NCBI RefSeq assembly: GCF_002024505.1
Contig: NZ_CP019402.1
Span: 1,922,001 to 1,986,000 of the forward strand
DNA length: 64,000 nt
Direction of reading: 5' to 3'
Source: Plantibacter flavus
GTDB lineage: Bacteria > Actinomycetota > Actinomycetes > Actinomycetales > Microbacteriaceae
This document shows positions 44,402-52,937 of the stretch, in pieces (position 1 is the first letter of the stretch; each line of letters starts with the position of its first letter). A program made the position numbers and the translations under genes. The notes under the pieces were generated by a model that was not told the origin of the DNA, did not search any database, and was given only the letters and a program-made list of their open reading frames with translations.

Positions 44402-45133
44402 ATGTCTTCCACTGCCCCCGTCATCCACCGTTCTCCGTTCCGTGCCGTAGGCCGCGCCCTGCTCGTCACGGCAGCTCTCAGTGCCAGTGCGGTGCTCTGC
44501 CTCGCCGGCGCCGGTGCTGCCGTCGCCGCCTCGGCGCCGGCTCCGCTCACGCTGCGCGGCACCGCCGGCGCCGCGGTCACCTCAGGTGACGCGCGCGCCG
44601 TCCCCTCGTTCGGCTCCGCGGTGCTCGCCGCGGGCTGCCCAGCCGATGCGGACGACGCCGCCCGACTCTCCGTGATGGCGGGAGGGGTCACCGTCGTCAC
44701 GTCTCCGACCGTCACGGTGGCCGCCGGGCAGCCGGTCGAGGTGCCGATGGCCATCTCGTTCCAGGAGGTCGTGGACGGCGGCGTCGAACAGGGCGACGCG
44801 ACCCTCGCGCTCGAGTGCCTCGTCCTCGAGTCGGGCATCCCGTCGTCAGTGGTCACGGCGGCGACCCTGCCCGTCACGTTCGCCGCGGGAACCTGGTCGG
44901 TGCCCGGCGCTCAGGTCGAGCCGGTTCCTCCGACGGTCACGCCGACCGCGGCCCCACCCTCGGGAGGTCCTGGAGCAGGGGCGATCGCGACACCGCGCCC
45001 CTCGGCCACAGCGCGACCCTCCGCTGACGGAGACCTGGCGCTGACGGGCTGGCAGCTCGGCGGGGCTGGCGTCGTCGCCGCCGGCCTGCTCGCGGGCGGC
45101 GCCGCCTTGCTCCTGCGCAAGCGTCTCCGGTAA
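44402..45133 (+). CDS. Sortase-anchored cell-wall protein with LALTG signal
   Basis: A 243-residue exported protein. It has an N-terminal signal peptide (LLVTAALSASAVLCLAGAGA), a beta-rich Ala/Val/Thr domain with two cysteines (GCPAD and LECLV), a Pro/Thr/Ala-rich linker, and a C-terminal LALTG followed by a hydrophobic helix and RKRLR. LAXTG is the motif of class E sortases in actinobacteria. The ATG follows AAAGGT. It is divergent from the PHP-domain gene. Function unknown; no sortase is in the window. Confidence 0.8.
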   Translation: MSSTAPVIHRSPFRAVGRALLVTAALSASAVLCLAGAGAAVAASAPAPLTLRGTAGAAVTSGDARAVPSFGSAVLAAGCPADADDAARLSVMAGGVTVVTSPTVTVAAGQPVEVPMAISFQEVVDGGVEQGDATLALECLVLESGIPSSVVTAATLPVTFAAGTWSVPGAQVEPVPPTVTPTAAPPSGGPGAGAIATPRPSATARPSADGDLALTGWQLGGAGVVAAGLLAGGAALLLRKRLR

Positions 45134-45169
45134 CCCATCGGCCCGGAGGCTGCGACGGGGCGACCGCGG

Positions 45170-47071
45170 TCAGGTCTCGCTCGGTGTCTCCTCCGCCGCT
45201 GCCAGGTTCTTCTGGACGGCGAACTGCGTCCGGTGCAACTCTTCGTACCGCCCACCGGCAGCGAGCAGCTCCTCGTGCGTGCCCCGCTCCACGATCGACC
45301 CTTCCTCGACCACGAGGATCAGGTCCGCACTGCGGATGGTGGAGAGCCGGTGCGCGATGACCATCGCCGTCCGGCCCTCGAGCGCCTCGCTGAGCGCCGC
45401 CTGCACGGCGGCCTCGGAGGTCGAGTCCAGTGCCGCTGTCGCCTCATCGAGGATGACGACGCGCGGCTGGGCGAGGAGCAGTCGTGCGATGGTCATCCGT
45501 TGGCGTTCACCACCGGAGAGTCGGTAGCCACGCTCGCCCACCATGGTGTCCAGCTGGTCCGGCAGGGATCGGATGAGCGGCTCGAGCCGCGCGCGGCGGA
45601 CGGCGTCCCACACCTCGTCCTCGGACGCCTCCGGACGCGCGAGTCGCAGGTTGGAGCGGATGGTCTCATGGAACAGGTGGCCGTCCTGCGTCACCATGCC
45701 CAGGGTGTGCCGCATGGAGGCGAAGGCGATGTCGCGGACGTCCGTCCCGGCGAGGCGCACGGCGCCCTCGTCGACGTCATACAGCCGCGAGAGGAGTTGC
45801 GCGATCGTGGACTTGCCTGCTCCGGACGTCCCGACGAGGGCGACGGTCTGGCCCGGCTCGATCCGGAAGGAGACACCGTGCAGCACCTCTTCGCCGCCGC
45901 GGGTGTCCAGCGTGGAGACCTCCTCAAGGGAGGCGAGGGACACCTTGTCCGCGGAGGGGTAGGCGAAGCGGACGTCGTCGAACTCCACTGACACCGGACC
46001 CTCGGAGACGGTGACGGCGTCGGGCTTCTCCTGGATGAGCGGTTCGAGGTCGAGCACCTCGAAGACGCGCTCGAAGCTGACCACCGCGCTCATGATCTCC
46101 ACCCGGGCGTTCGCGAGGCCGGTCAGCGGTGCGTAGAGGCGGGTCAGCAGGAGCGCCAGGGTGACCACCTCACCGGTGTCCAGCTGCCCGGCGAGGGCGA
46201 GGGAGCCGCCGAGGCCGTAGACGAGGGCGAGCGCGAGGGCGGAGACGAGCATCAGCGCGGTGAAGAAGACGAACTGCAGCATCGCCGTCCGGACACCGAT
46301 GTCGCGGACGCGGGCGGCGCGGACACGGAACTCCTCGGCCTCCTGGTCCGGGCGGCCGAACAGCTTGACGAGCGTGGCGCCGGGAGCCGAGAAGCGCTCG
46401 GTCATCTGCGTGCTCATGGCCGAGTTGTGGTCGGCGGCTTCGCGACGCAGCGCTGCGAGGCGGCCACCCATACGGCGCGCGGGTACCAGGAAGACGGGGA
46501 GCATCACCACCGCGAGGACCGTCACGAGCCAGGAGGTGCTGAGCATGACGATCAGGGTGAGGATCAGGGCGACGAGGTTCGTGATCACGCCGGACAGGGT
46601 GCCGCTGAAGGCCTGCTGCGCGCCGATCACGTCGTTGTTGAGGCGACTCACGAGGGCGCCCGTCCGGGTCCGGGTGAAGAAGGCGATCGGCATCTTCTGG
46701 ACGTGGTTGAACACGGCTGTGCGGAGGTCGAGGATCACCCCCTCGCCGATCCGCGCCGAGTACCATCGCGTCAGCAGCGACACGGCGGCGTCGGCCACGG
46801 CCACGAGGGCGATGACGACCGCGAGCCGGATGATCGTGGCCACCTCGCCCCGGGCGACGATGACATCGACCACCTGCCCGGCGAGGACCGGCGTCGCCAC
46901 CGCGAGGAACGCTCCGGCGACGGAGAGCGCGATGAAGACCAGCAGCTTGGCGCGGTAGGGCACCGCGAAGGTCATGATCCGACGCACGGACGCGCGGGAG
47001 ATCCCGTGCTTGCCGTCCTTGGCGCTCGAGATCTTGTACAGCGAGCTCCAAGCCGCGCTTTCCATGCTCAT
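45170..47071 (-). CDS. ABC exporter, fused permease-ATPase (MDR type)
   Basis: A 633-residue half-transporter with six predicted membrane helices (about 35-320) and an ATPase domain: Walker A GTSGAGKST, signature LSGGERQ, Walker B VVILDEATAALD, H-loop AHRLS. An insert of about 20 residues (SADKVSLASLEEVSTLDTRG) lies early in the ATPase domain. It would work as a homodimer exporting drugs, lipids or peptides. GAGGAA lies five bases before the ATG. It ends 36 bp from the convergent LALTG gene. Confidence 0.9.
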   Translation of the reverse strand: MSMESAAWSSLYKISSAKDGKHGISRASVRRIMTFAVPYRAKLLVFIALSVAGAFLAVATPVLAGQVVDVIVARGEVATIIRLAVVIALVAVADAAVSLLTRWYSARIGEGVILDLRTAVFNHVQKMPIAFFTRTRTGALVSRLNNDVIGAQQAFSGTLSGVITNLVALILTLIVMLSTSWLVTVLAVVMLPVFLVPARRMGGRLAALRREAADHNSAMSTQMTERFSAPGATLVKLFGRPDQEAEEFRVRAARVRDIGVRTAMLQFVFFTALMLVSALALALVYGLGGSLALAGQLDTGEVVTLALLLTRLYAPLTGLANARVEIMSAVVSFERVFEVLDLEPLIQEKPDAVTVSEGPVSVEFDDVRFAYPSADKVSLASLEEVSTLDTRGGEEVLHGVSFRIEPGQTVALVGTSGAGKSTIAQLLSRLYDVDEGAVRLAGTDVRDIAFASMRHTLGMVTQDGHLFHETIRSNLRLARPEASEDEVWDAVRRARLEPLIRSLPDQLDTMVGERGYRLSGGERQRMTIARLLLAQPRVVILDEATAALDSTSEAAVQAALSEALEGRTAMVIAHRLSTIRSADLILVVEEGSIVERGTHEELLAAGGRYEELHRTQFAVQKNLAAAEETPSET

Positions 47072-47274
47072 TGCGATTCCTCACGCCCTGCTGCGCGCGT
47101 GACGACGCCTCGGGAGCCCGGTCACGATCCGGGTGGCGACGCGAACGCAGACCTGCGAGAGCGTATCAGCCTCCCCGTTCCCGACCTGAACGTTCCGGCG
47201 GCACCGTCGGTCCGGGCGACCGCCGTCCGACGGACCCGGGGTTTCCAGGAGACCAGCCGAGGTGCCTGGCGTGA

Positions 47275-47499
47275 TCAGCGTTCGGAGCGCAGGGCCGTCC
47301 ACATCACGACGAAGGCGGCGGCGATGCCGAGTACGCTTCCGGCGAGCCCGACGATCATGGCGGGGTGACCGGTGTCGGCGAGCCCGATCGAGCACGAGAC
47401 CACCCCGACACCGGACGCCATCAGCCCGACGAAGCTGAAGACGGCGAGGATGAAGCGCTTGGCGGTCCTGGTGGGATCGGGAGCGGGAGGGAGCGACAT
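47275..47499 (-). CDS. Small two-helix membrane protein, unknown function
   Basis: A 74-residue protein with two predicted membrane helices (FILAVFSFVGLMASGVGVVS and MIVGLAGSVLGIAAAFVVMW, each cited as about 20 residues) and a basic C-terminus. Start is an ATG; codon usage fits the neighbours. It stands alone between the iron-importer operon and the ABC exporter. I do not recognise a family. Confidence 0.55.
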   Translation of the reverse strand: MSLPPAPDPTRTAKRFILAVFSFVGLMASGVGVVSCSIGLADTGHPAMIVGLAGSVLGIAAAFVVMWTALRSER

Positions 47500-47608
47500 C
47501 GTGTCTCGTTTCCGCCGTCGCGTCGTCTGCTTCGGCTCTTCGGCATCAGGCTAGAGGGCCGCCGATCGATGCGGTGAGGGGGAATCCCCGGTCCTCACGA
47601 CAGAACGG

Positions 47609-48661
47609 TCACGAGCGTCTGCGGATCTCGTGGACGAGGAGCCAGACGAGGTAGCCGCCACCCACGATCACGGTGACGACCCCCACCGGGAGCGACGTCG
47701 GCAGCAGGTGCTGCGCGACGACATCGGATGCCAGCAACACGAGGGCCCCGAGCAGGGCGGACGGCACCAGCGCGATGCCGGCGGTGCGGGTGATCCGCTG
47801 CGCGATCTGCGGGGCGGCGAGGGCGACGAACGCGATGGGTCCGGCTGCGCCCGTGACGACGGCCGTGAGCGCGACGGCGCACGCTACGAGACCGAGCCGT
47901 GAGGGTTCGACCCGCGATCCCAGCGCCTTCGCCGCGTCGTCGCCGAGCTCGAGTTGGCGGAGCGAGCCGCCGAGTGGCCCGAGGACGATGGTGACGGCCA
48001 GGATGACGACGGCGGCCGGGAGCAGCTGGGCCCATCCGACGGCGTTCAGCGAGCCTGCGCCCCAGACCGTGGCGAGCATCGCGACCTCGAGCTTCGCGCG
48101 CAGCACGAGGTAGGAACTGAGCGCCTCGAGCATGGCCGAGACGCCGATGCCCACGACGATGAGGCGGAAGCCCTGGATGCCTCGACGGTAGCTGAGGAGG
48201 GAGACCAGCGCCGTGGCGATCAGCCCGCCACCGACGGCACCGCCCGCGACAGCGGCCGAGCCGGCGCCCGCACCGATCACGATGATCACGATGAGACCGC
48301 CCGCGTACGATCCCGCGGTGAGCCCGATGATGTCGGGGCTCGCGAGCGGGTTCCGGGTGAGGGACTGGAAGATCGCGCCGGAGAGTCCGAGGGCGGCGCC
48401 GAAGAGCAGCGCGGCGAGGACTCGCGGGAGGCGCCACTCGAGCACCACCGTCTGCACCAGACCGCCTGGCCCGCCGAGGAACGCCGATGCGACCTCACCG
48501 ACCGAGAGCGGCAGGTCGCCGAGACACAGCGCGAGCAACACCAACGCGAGTGCGACCACACCGAGCACCCCGCACACGACGATCGTGCGCAGCCGGACGC
48601 GGACGGAGAGCGATCGCCTCCGCCACACGACCGTGCGCGGTCCGGCCTCGGCCCCACTCAC
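47609..48661 (-). CDS. Iron-siderophore ABC importer permease, FecCD type (second)
   Basis: A 350-residue permease of the FecCD/BtuC family with about nine helices. Motifs include GAIFQSLTRNPLASPDIIGLT and GPIAFVALAAPQIAQRI, the cytoplasmic loop that contacts the ATPase. It starts with GTG overlapping the previous permease stop (GTGA). With its partner it forms the membrane channel of a siderophore importer. No FepC-like ATPase follows, so that subunit must be elsewhere. Confidence 0.9.
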   Translation of the reverse strand: MSGAEAGPRTVVWRRRSLSVRVRLRTIVVCGVLGVVALALVLLALCLGDLPLSVGEVASAFLGGPGGLVQTVVLEWRLPRVLAALLFGAALGLSGAIFQSLTRNPLASPDIIGLTAGSYAGGLIVIIVIGAGAGSAAVAGGAVGGGLIATALVSLLSYRRGIQGFRLIVVGIGVSAMLEALSSYLVLRAKLEVAMLATVWGAGSLNAVGWAQLLPAAVVILAVTIVLGPLGGSLRQLELGDDAAKALGSRVEPSRLGLVACAVALTAVVTGAAGPIAFVALAAPQIAQRITRTAGIALVPSALLGALVLLASDVVAQHLLPTSLPVGVVTVIVGGGYLVWLLVHEIRRRS

Positions 48662-49665
48662 AGTGCGCTCGCCTTCGCGCGCCGCACGAGGTGGATCAAC
48701 ACGGGCGCACCGATGAACGCCGTGACGATCCCGACAGGGACGTCACTCGGCCAGAGGATCACGCGACCGATCACGTCAGAGGTGAGCAGCACAGCCGGCG
48801 CGATCAGGATCGAGTACGCCACGATCCACCGCTGGTCGGGACCGACGATCCACCGCGCGATGTGCGGCACCATGAGCCCCACGAAGCCGACCGGTCCGGC
48901 GATCGCGGTCGCCCCTCCCGCCAGCAGGGTGATCGCGACGACGGCGAGCACACGGGTGGTCGCGAGGCGGGTGCCGAGTGAGGAGGCGAGATCGTCGCCC
49001 AGCGCGAGGGCGTTCAGCGATCGAGCACTGAACAGCGCGATGACGACGCCCGCGAGGACGAAGGGGAGTGCGGGCATGATGACGTCGAGGCCCCGCTCGA
49101 CGAAGGACCCGGCGTTCCACCCGCGGAGCTGCCTGAACGTGACCGGGTCGAGGAGCATCATCGCGGTCGTGATGCCGCTGAGCACCGCAGCGAGGGCGAC
49201 GCCGGCGAGGGTCAGCCGGACCGGATCCGCACCACCACGTCCTGCCGAGCCGATCACGTAGACGAGTGCTGTCACGACCAGGGCTCCCAGGAACGCGAAC
49301 GGCAGGTACTGCACGGGCGTGCGCGCGCCGAGCAGGACACCGATCGCGACGAAGAGCGCCGCGCCCGCGTCCACACCGAGGATCCCCGGATCACCGAGGG
49401 GGTTTCGGGTGAGGCCCTGGATGAGTGCGCCCGAGACGCCGAGCCCGACACCGACGACGAGTCCGGCCACGGTGCGGGGGATCCGCAGATCGAGGACGAC
49501 CAGATCGGTGACGGAGCCATCGGGCCTCGTGAGTGCCCGCCAGACGTCGGTCGGGCCCACGGGGTGGGACCCCACGAGGATGCTGAGCAGGATCGCGGTC
49601 ACGAGTGCCGCGACCGCGATCCCGAGCCCCAGCGAACGGCGCCCGCGAGGGGTGCGCGAGGTCAC
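48658..49665 (-). CDS. Iron-siderophore ABC importer permease, FecCD type (first)
   Basis: A 335-residue FecCD-family permease: GALIQGLTRNPLGDPGILGV and GPVGFVGLMVPHIARWI are the family motifs. I start at GTG (MTSRTPRGRR), seven bases after the binding-protein stop; a longer in-frame reading translates the binding-protein gene out of frame and is rejected. It overlaps the second permease by four bases. Confidence 0.88.
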   Translation of the reverse strand: MTSRTPRGRRSLGLGIAVAALVTAILLSILVGSHPVGPTDVWRALTRPDGSVTDLVVLDLRIPRTVAGLVVGVGLGVSGALIQGLTRNPLGDPGILGVDAGAALFVAIGVLLGARTPVQYLPFAFLGALVVTALVYVIGSAGRGGADPVRLTLAGVALAAVLSGITTAMMLLDPVTFRQLRGWNAGSFVERGLDVIMPALPFVLAGVVIALFSARSLNALALGDDLASSLGTRLATTRVLAVVAITLLAGGATAIAGPVGFVGLMVPHIARWIVGPDQRWIVAYSILIAPAVLLTSDVIGRVILWPSDVPVGIVTAFIGAPVLIHLVRRAKASAL

Positions 49666-49672
49666 CGACGGG

Positions 49673-50740
49673 TCAGCCGTCGACGCTCTGCGGAGCTGTG
49701 CCGGCGACGGCGTCGACCAGGCGCGGCACCAGCTGCTCGAGGACGTACTTCTGGCTGAGCGGGGTGAGGAAGTAGATCGCACCGGCGAGCTCGCCGTCGG
49801 TGAAGACCGCGTGTCCGCCGGTCACGGCGTCCAGACTCGAGGTGGTGCCGAAGCCCAGCACCTCCTGAACGGAATTCGTGGACTCCGTCGCGAAGACGAT
49901 CACGTCAGCGTCGATGACACCGACGTTCTCGGCGGCGATCTGAGCCTGTCCGCCCTCGCTCGGGACGTACTGCTGCAGCCCGGGCGTGATCGTGAACCCG
50001 AGATCCGTCAGGAAGTCGGTGTTGAGGCCGTCGGGGTAGACCCACAGGTTGCCGTCCCACGGCCCACCCTGCGAGAAGGTCGCCGTGAGGCCCGCGAACT
50101 CCGGGTGCGCTGCAGCCGCCGCGGCGTAGGCCTCGTCGACGCCCGTGATGAGCGCTTCGCCCTCCGCTGAGCGCCCCACGGCCTGGGCGACCATCCTGGT
50201 CTGGTCCCGCCAATCCGCGAAGTAGAGCCCGGCGCCCTCCTCGTTGGTCACGGTCGGCGCGATCTCCGCGAGCTTCCCGTAGTTCTCCTCGGTCATACCG
50301 GCGTTCGTCCCGATGATCAGGTCGGGCCGCAGCGACGCGATCTTCTCGTACTCGAACCCGTCGGTCGTGGTGAGGACGGTCGGCTCGGCATCGCCCAGGA
50401 GGTCCGTCGCCCACGGCCACACCGCATAGGGCTGCTCGCCGTACCATTCCGTCGTCGCGATCGGTGTGACACCGAGTTCGAGGAGGATGTCCTGCTCGGT
50501 CAGTCCGACCACGACGATCCGCTGCGGCTCCGAGGGGATGACCGTCTCGCCGTACTCATGCTCGATCGTCACCGGGAACGAGTCGCTCGGCTCGGTCGTG
50601 TAGTTCGGGTTCTCGGCGGTCGTCGAGGAGGCGCTCGAGCAGGCGGAGAGCGCGACGCCGACGAGGGCGAGTGCGCTCACCGCGGCAAGCAGGCGAGCGG
50701 TCCTCGCGCTCGGGGCGCGGTGGTGCTTCGGAACGATCAT
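49673..50740 (-). CDS. Iron-siderophore ABC importer substrate-binding lipoprotein
   Basis: A 355-residue protein of the FepB/FecB class. The signal ends in the lipobox VALSAC (Cys about residue 34). The mature protein reads PQRIVVVGLTEQDILLELGV and SLRPDLIIGTNAGMTEENY (in parts), typical of TroA/FecB folds that bind ferric siderophores. AAGGA precedes the ATG. An iron box 40-57 bp upstream suggests repression by an iron-dependent DtxR-type regulator. Confidence 0.9.
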   Translation of the reverse strand: MIVPKHHRAPSARTARLLAAVSALALVGVALSACSSASSTTAENPNYTTEPSDSFPVTIEHEYGETVIPSEPQRIVVVGLTEQDILLELGVTPIATTEWYGEQPYAVWPWATDLLGDAEPTVLTTTDGFEYEKIASLRPDLIIGTNAGMTEENYGKLAEIAPTVTNEEGAGLYFADWRDQTRMVAQAVGRSAEGEALITGVDEAYAAAAAAHPEFAGLTATFSQGGPWDGNLWVYPDGLNTDFLTDLGFTITPGLQQYVPSEGGQAQIAAENVGVIDADVIVFATESTNSVQEVLGFGTTSSLDAVTGGHAVFTDGELAGAIYFLTPLSQKYVLEQLVPRLVDAVAGTAPQSVDG

Positions 50741-50778
50741 GGGGTCCTTCAATGGTTCGGCTGGCGGGATGACGCCAG

Positions 50779-50797
50779 TCAGGTTAGCCTTGCCTAA
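50779..50797. promoter_or_regulatory. Iron box (DtxR/IdeR-type operator)
   Basis: TCAGGTTAGCCTTGCCTAA matches about 15 of 19 positions of the actinobacterial iron-box consensus TTAGGTTAGSCTAACCTAA. It lies between the siderophore binding-protein gene and the divergent AraC gene, so both may be iron-controlled. Confidence 0.8.
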
Positions 50798-50851
50798 TCG
50801 CTTCGCGCTATCGCGCTGAGTGGACAGGACTTGTCGAATGGAGACAGCTGG

Positions 50852-51670
50852 ATGTCTGGTCGTGACCACTCGGACGGCGGGATCAGGCTCCTCGGCCCAC
50901 TGGATGACGCCGAAGGGACATCGGGGGAGTTCCGGGTTTCCCGCTCGCGGGTCGATGCGACGACACGGTTCGACGAGCACTCGCACCGCGAGGACCAACT
51001 CGCGTGGATGAGCTCCGGCGCGATGGAGGTGTCGGTCCTCGGCGATCGACGGCGACTGCGGCGAGAGCACCTCGCCTGGATCCCCGCGGGGATGGTGCAC
51101 GAGATGAGCTTCAGCGAGCCCGGAGAGCTCATCAGCGTCTATGCCGACCCGATGCTGCGCCCACAGGGCGGCCGTTGGAACGGTGCACGGACCGTCCGGG
51201 TCGACGACCTCTCGGGAGCGCTGCTGGCGCACCTGCTCGACGCCGACCCGGCCGGGCGCCGGCGATGGCGATGCTGGTCGCTCCTGATCGACCTGCTGTC
51301 GGCGGCGGCTCGCGACGATGAGGCGTTGGCCATGCCCCGTGAACCGCGCGCGCGTGCCATCGCGTCGGCCCTGATGGCCGACCCCGCCGACCCGCGTGGG
51401 CTCGACGATTGGGCCTCGGCGGCGGGCGTCAGCTCGAAGACGATCGGCCGGGCGTTCGTGGACGGCACGGGATGCACCTTCCGTGAGTGGCGGGTCCGCG
51501 TGCGCCTGCATGCAGCGGCGGGAATGCTCGGTCGGGGTGTCGCCGTGCAGGAGGTCGCACCCGCGGTCGGTTACGAGTCGGTGAGCAGCTTCATCGGGGC
51601 GTTCCGCACCCGGTTCTCCGTGACCCCCGCCGTCTACGCCGCGCGCAGTCGGACGGCGGAGCTCATCTGA
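50852..51670 (+). CDS. AraC-family transcriptional regulator with cupin domain
   Basis: A 272-residue regulator. The N-terminal cupin-like part includes FDEHSHREDQLAWMSSGAMEV and WIPAGMVHEM; the C-terminal double helix-turn-helix has LDDWASAAGVSSKTIGRAF and VAPAVGYESVSSFIGAFRTRF (cited in part). It diverges from the siderophore importer across the iron box. The ATG is preceded by GGAGA; a TTG seven codons earlier is possible. Likely activates or tunes the importer in response to a siderophore. Confidence 0.85.
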   Translation: MSGRDHSDGGIRLLGPLDDAEGTSGEFRVSRSRVDATTRFDEHSHREDQLAWMSSGAMEVSVLGDRRRLRREHLAWIPAGMVHEMSFSEPGELISVYADPMLRPQGGRWNGARTVRVDDLSGALLAHLLDADPAGRRRWRCWSLLIDLLSAAARDDEALAMPREPRARAIASALMADPADPRGLDDWASAAGVSSKTIGRAFVDGTGCTFREWRVRVRLHAAAGMLGRGVAVQEVAPAVGYESVSSFIGAFRTRFSVTPAVYAARSRTAELI

Positions 51671-51703
51671 TCCGAAGACGGGTGCGGCTTCAGGCGCTCT
51701 GAG

Positions 51704-51728
51704 CAGACCGACCGTCTCCGTCGGTCTG
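51704..51728. terminator. Terminator hairpin after the AraC gene
   Basis: Perfect 9-bp arms CAGACCGAC and GTCGGTCTG with a 7-base loop lie 33 bases after the AraC stop, in the gap before the convergent GH18-like gene. Confidence 0.65.
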
Positions 51729-51839
51729 GCCGGCCCCGGAGAAACCGAGCCATTCGCGGGCCGTCACTGCCTGGATCCGCCCACCCACCGCCTGATCCGA
51801 TTCCGACGCGGCGTTCGACGGGCTCGAGGCTGGCGCGAC

Positions 51840-52844
51840 TCAGCTGATCGGATCACCGAGACTCAGCTCCCACACGGCGAGGCCGTGCACACCCTGTCGG
51901 GTGGCGTAGGTCTTCCGGAGACCGAGGGTCTTGGCGTCGGACCACCAGATGACCGTGCCGTCCGCGAGTGTCGCCGTCCACTCCTGCTGCGTCGCGTCCC
52001 ACGTCGCACGATTGCCTGCTTTCGCTCTCGCCTCGGCGACGGTCAGCTGCACGCCGTCGGTCCCGTCACCCGGCCAGGTGTACGCGTATTCGGCGACACC
52101 GAGGTCGATCTTGCTCTTCGGGACACCGGTCGCGATGAATGCCGTCAGCACGCTCTTGACCCAGGGCGTGCCGCCGACGGGGCCCGCATCGGTCCAGGTC
52201 GGTCCGTGCTGGTCGTAGGCCATCAGCACGAACCGCCCCACGGAGGCGTTCAGCGCACTCATGTCGTACCCCTCGTCGGCGTAGCCCGCGGCGGTGTCGG
52301 TGGCCATGAGCGCGATCGAGATGGTCGACGCTGACGGCAGTGCGGCGCGCAGTTCGGCGAGGAACTTCGTGAGACCGGCCTTGTGGGAGCTGTTCAGTGA
52401 CTCGAGGTCGATCTGCACTCCGTTGAACCCGCCCTGCGCGACCTTGGAGACGAGCGAGGTGACGACGGCCTTCCGGTTCACCGTGCTGCTGAGGAGCTTC
52501 GTGGCGATGGCCGGGGAGAAGTCGCCGATCGACGCGTCGAAGTTGCCGAACAGCAGCTCGGTCTTGAGACCCTTGCTCTTCGCCGCGGTGACCATACCCG
52601 CGGCCTCCGGCGGTGTCGCCGTGACCGCTGCGCCGGTCGAGGTCAGGTTGACGCCGTCGATGCCGACGAGCGAGAGTGCCGAGGCACTCGGGGCGATGTA
52701 CTGCGCCCCTGATCCGGTCATGAGGTATCCCTCGATCAGGAGACCCGCGGTGGTGGCGGAGGGGGATGAGACGAGTAAGGGGACCGCGAGCGCGGCGACC
52801 CCCATGGCGACCAGGGCGTTCCGAAAGTTCCGTGGTGTGTTCAT
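51840..52844 (-). CDS. Secreted GH18-like glycosidase
   Basis: A 334-residue protein with an N-terminal signal peptide (VAMGVAALAVPLLVSSPSAT) and a TIM barrel resembling chitinase/spore-cortex YaaH-type GH18 proteins. The strand-4 motif reads GFNGVQIDLESL, in place of the usual DGIDxDxE; the catalytic Glu (E168 or so) is present but the outer Asp residues are partly changed. Other conserved pieces are FVLMAYDQHGP and GLAVWELSLGD at the end. It could act on peptidoglycan or chitin-like polymers, or be a non-catalytic binder. Confidence 0.8.
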   Translation of the reverse strand: MNTPRNFRNALVAMGVAALAVPLLVSSPSATTAGLLIEGYLMTGSGAQYIAPSASALSLVGIDGVNLTSTGAAVTATPPEAAGMVTAAKSKGLKTELLFGNFDASIGDFSPAIATKLLSSTVNRKAVVTSLVSKVAQGGFNGVQIDLESLNSSHKAGLTKFLAELRAALPSASTISIALMATDTAAGYADEGYDMSALNASVGRFVLMAYDQHGPTWTDAGPVGGTPWVKSVLTAFIATGVPKSKIDLGVAEYAYTWPGDGTDGVQLTVAEARAKAGNRATWDATQQEWTATLADGTVIWWSDAKTLGLRKTYATRQGVHGLAVWELSLGDPIS

Positions 52845-52925
52845 GCCTGATTCCTTCTCACACTGCAGGGTGAACGCCTGTCGTCAACCCGATGCGCGAG
52901 ATCGATGGTAGGCGCGACGACGGTA

Positions 52926-52931
52926 TAGCGT
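52926..52931 (+). promoter_or_regulatory. TAGCGT -10 element, probable leaderless promoter
   Basis: TAGCGT ends exactly six bases before the ATG of the WcbI-like gene and there is no Shine-Dalgarno sequence. Confidence 0.6.
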
Positions 52932-52937
52932 CGACGC

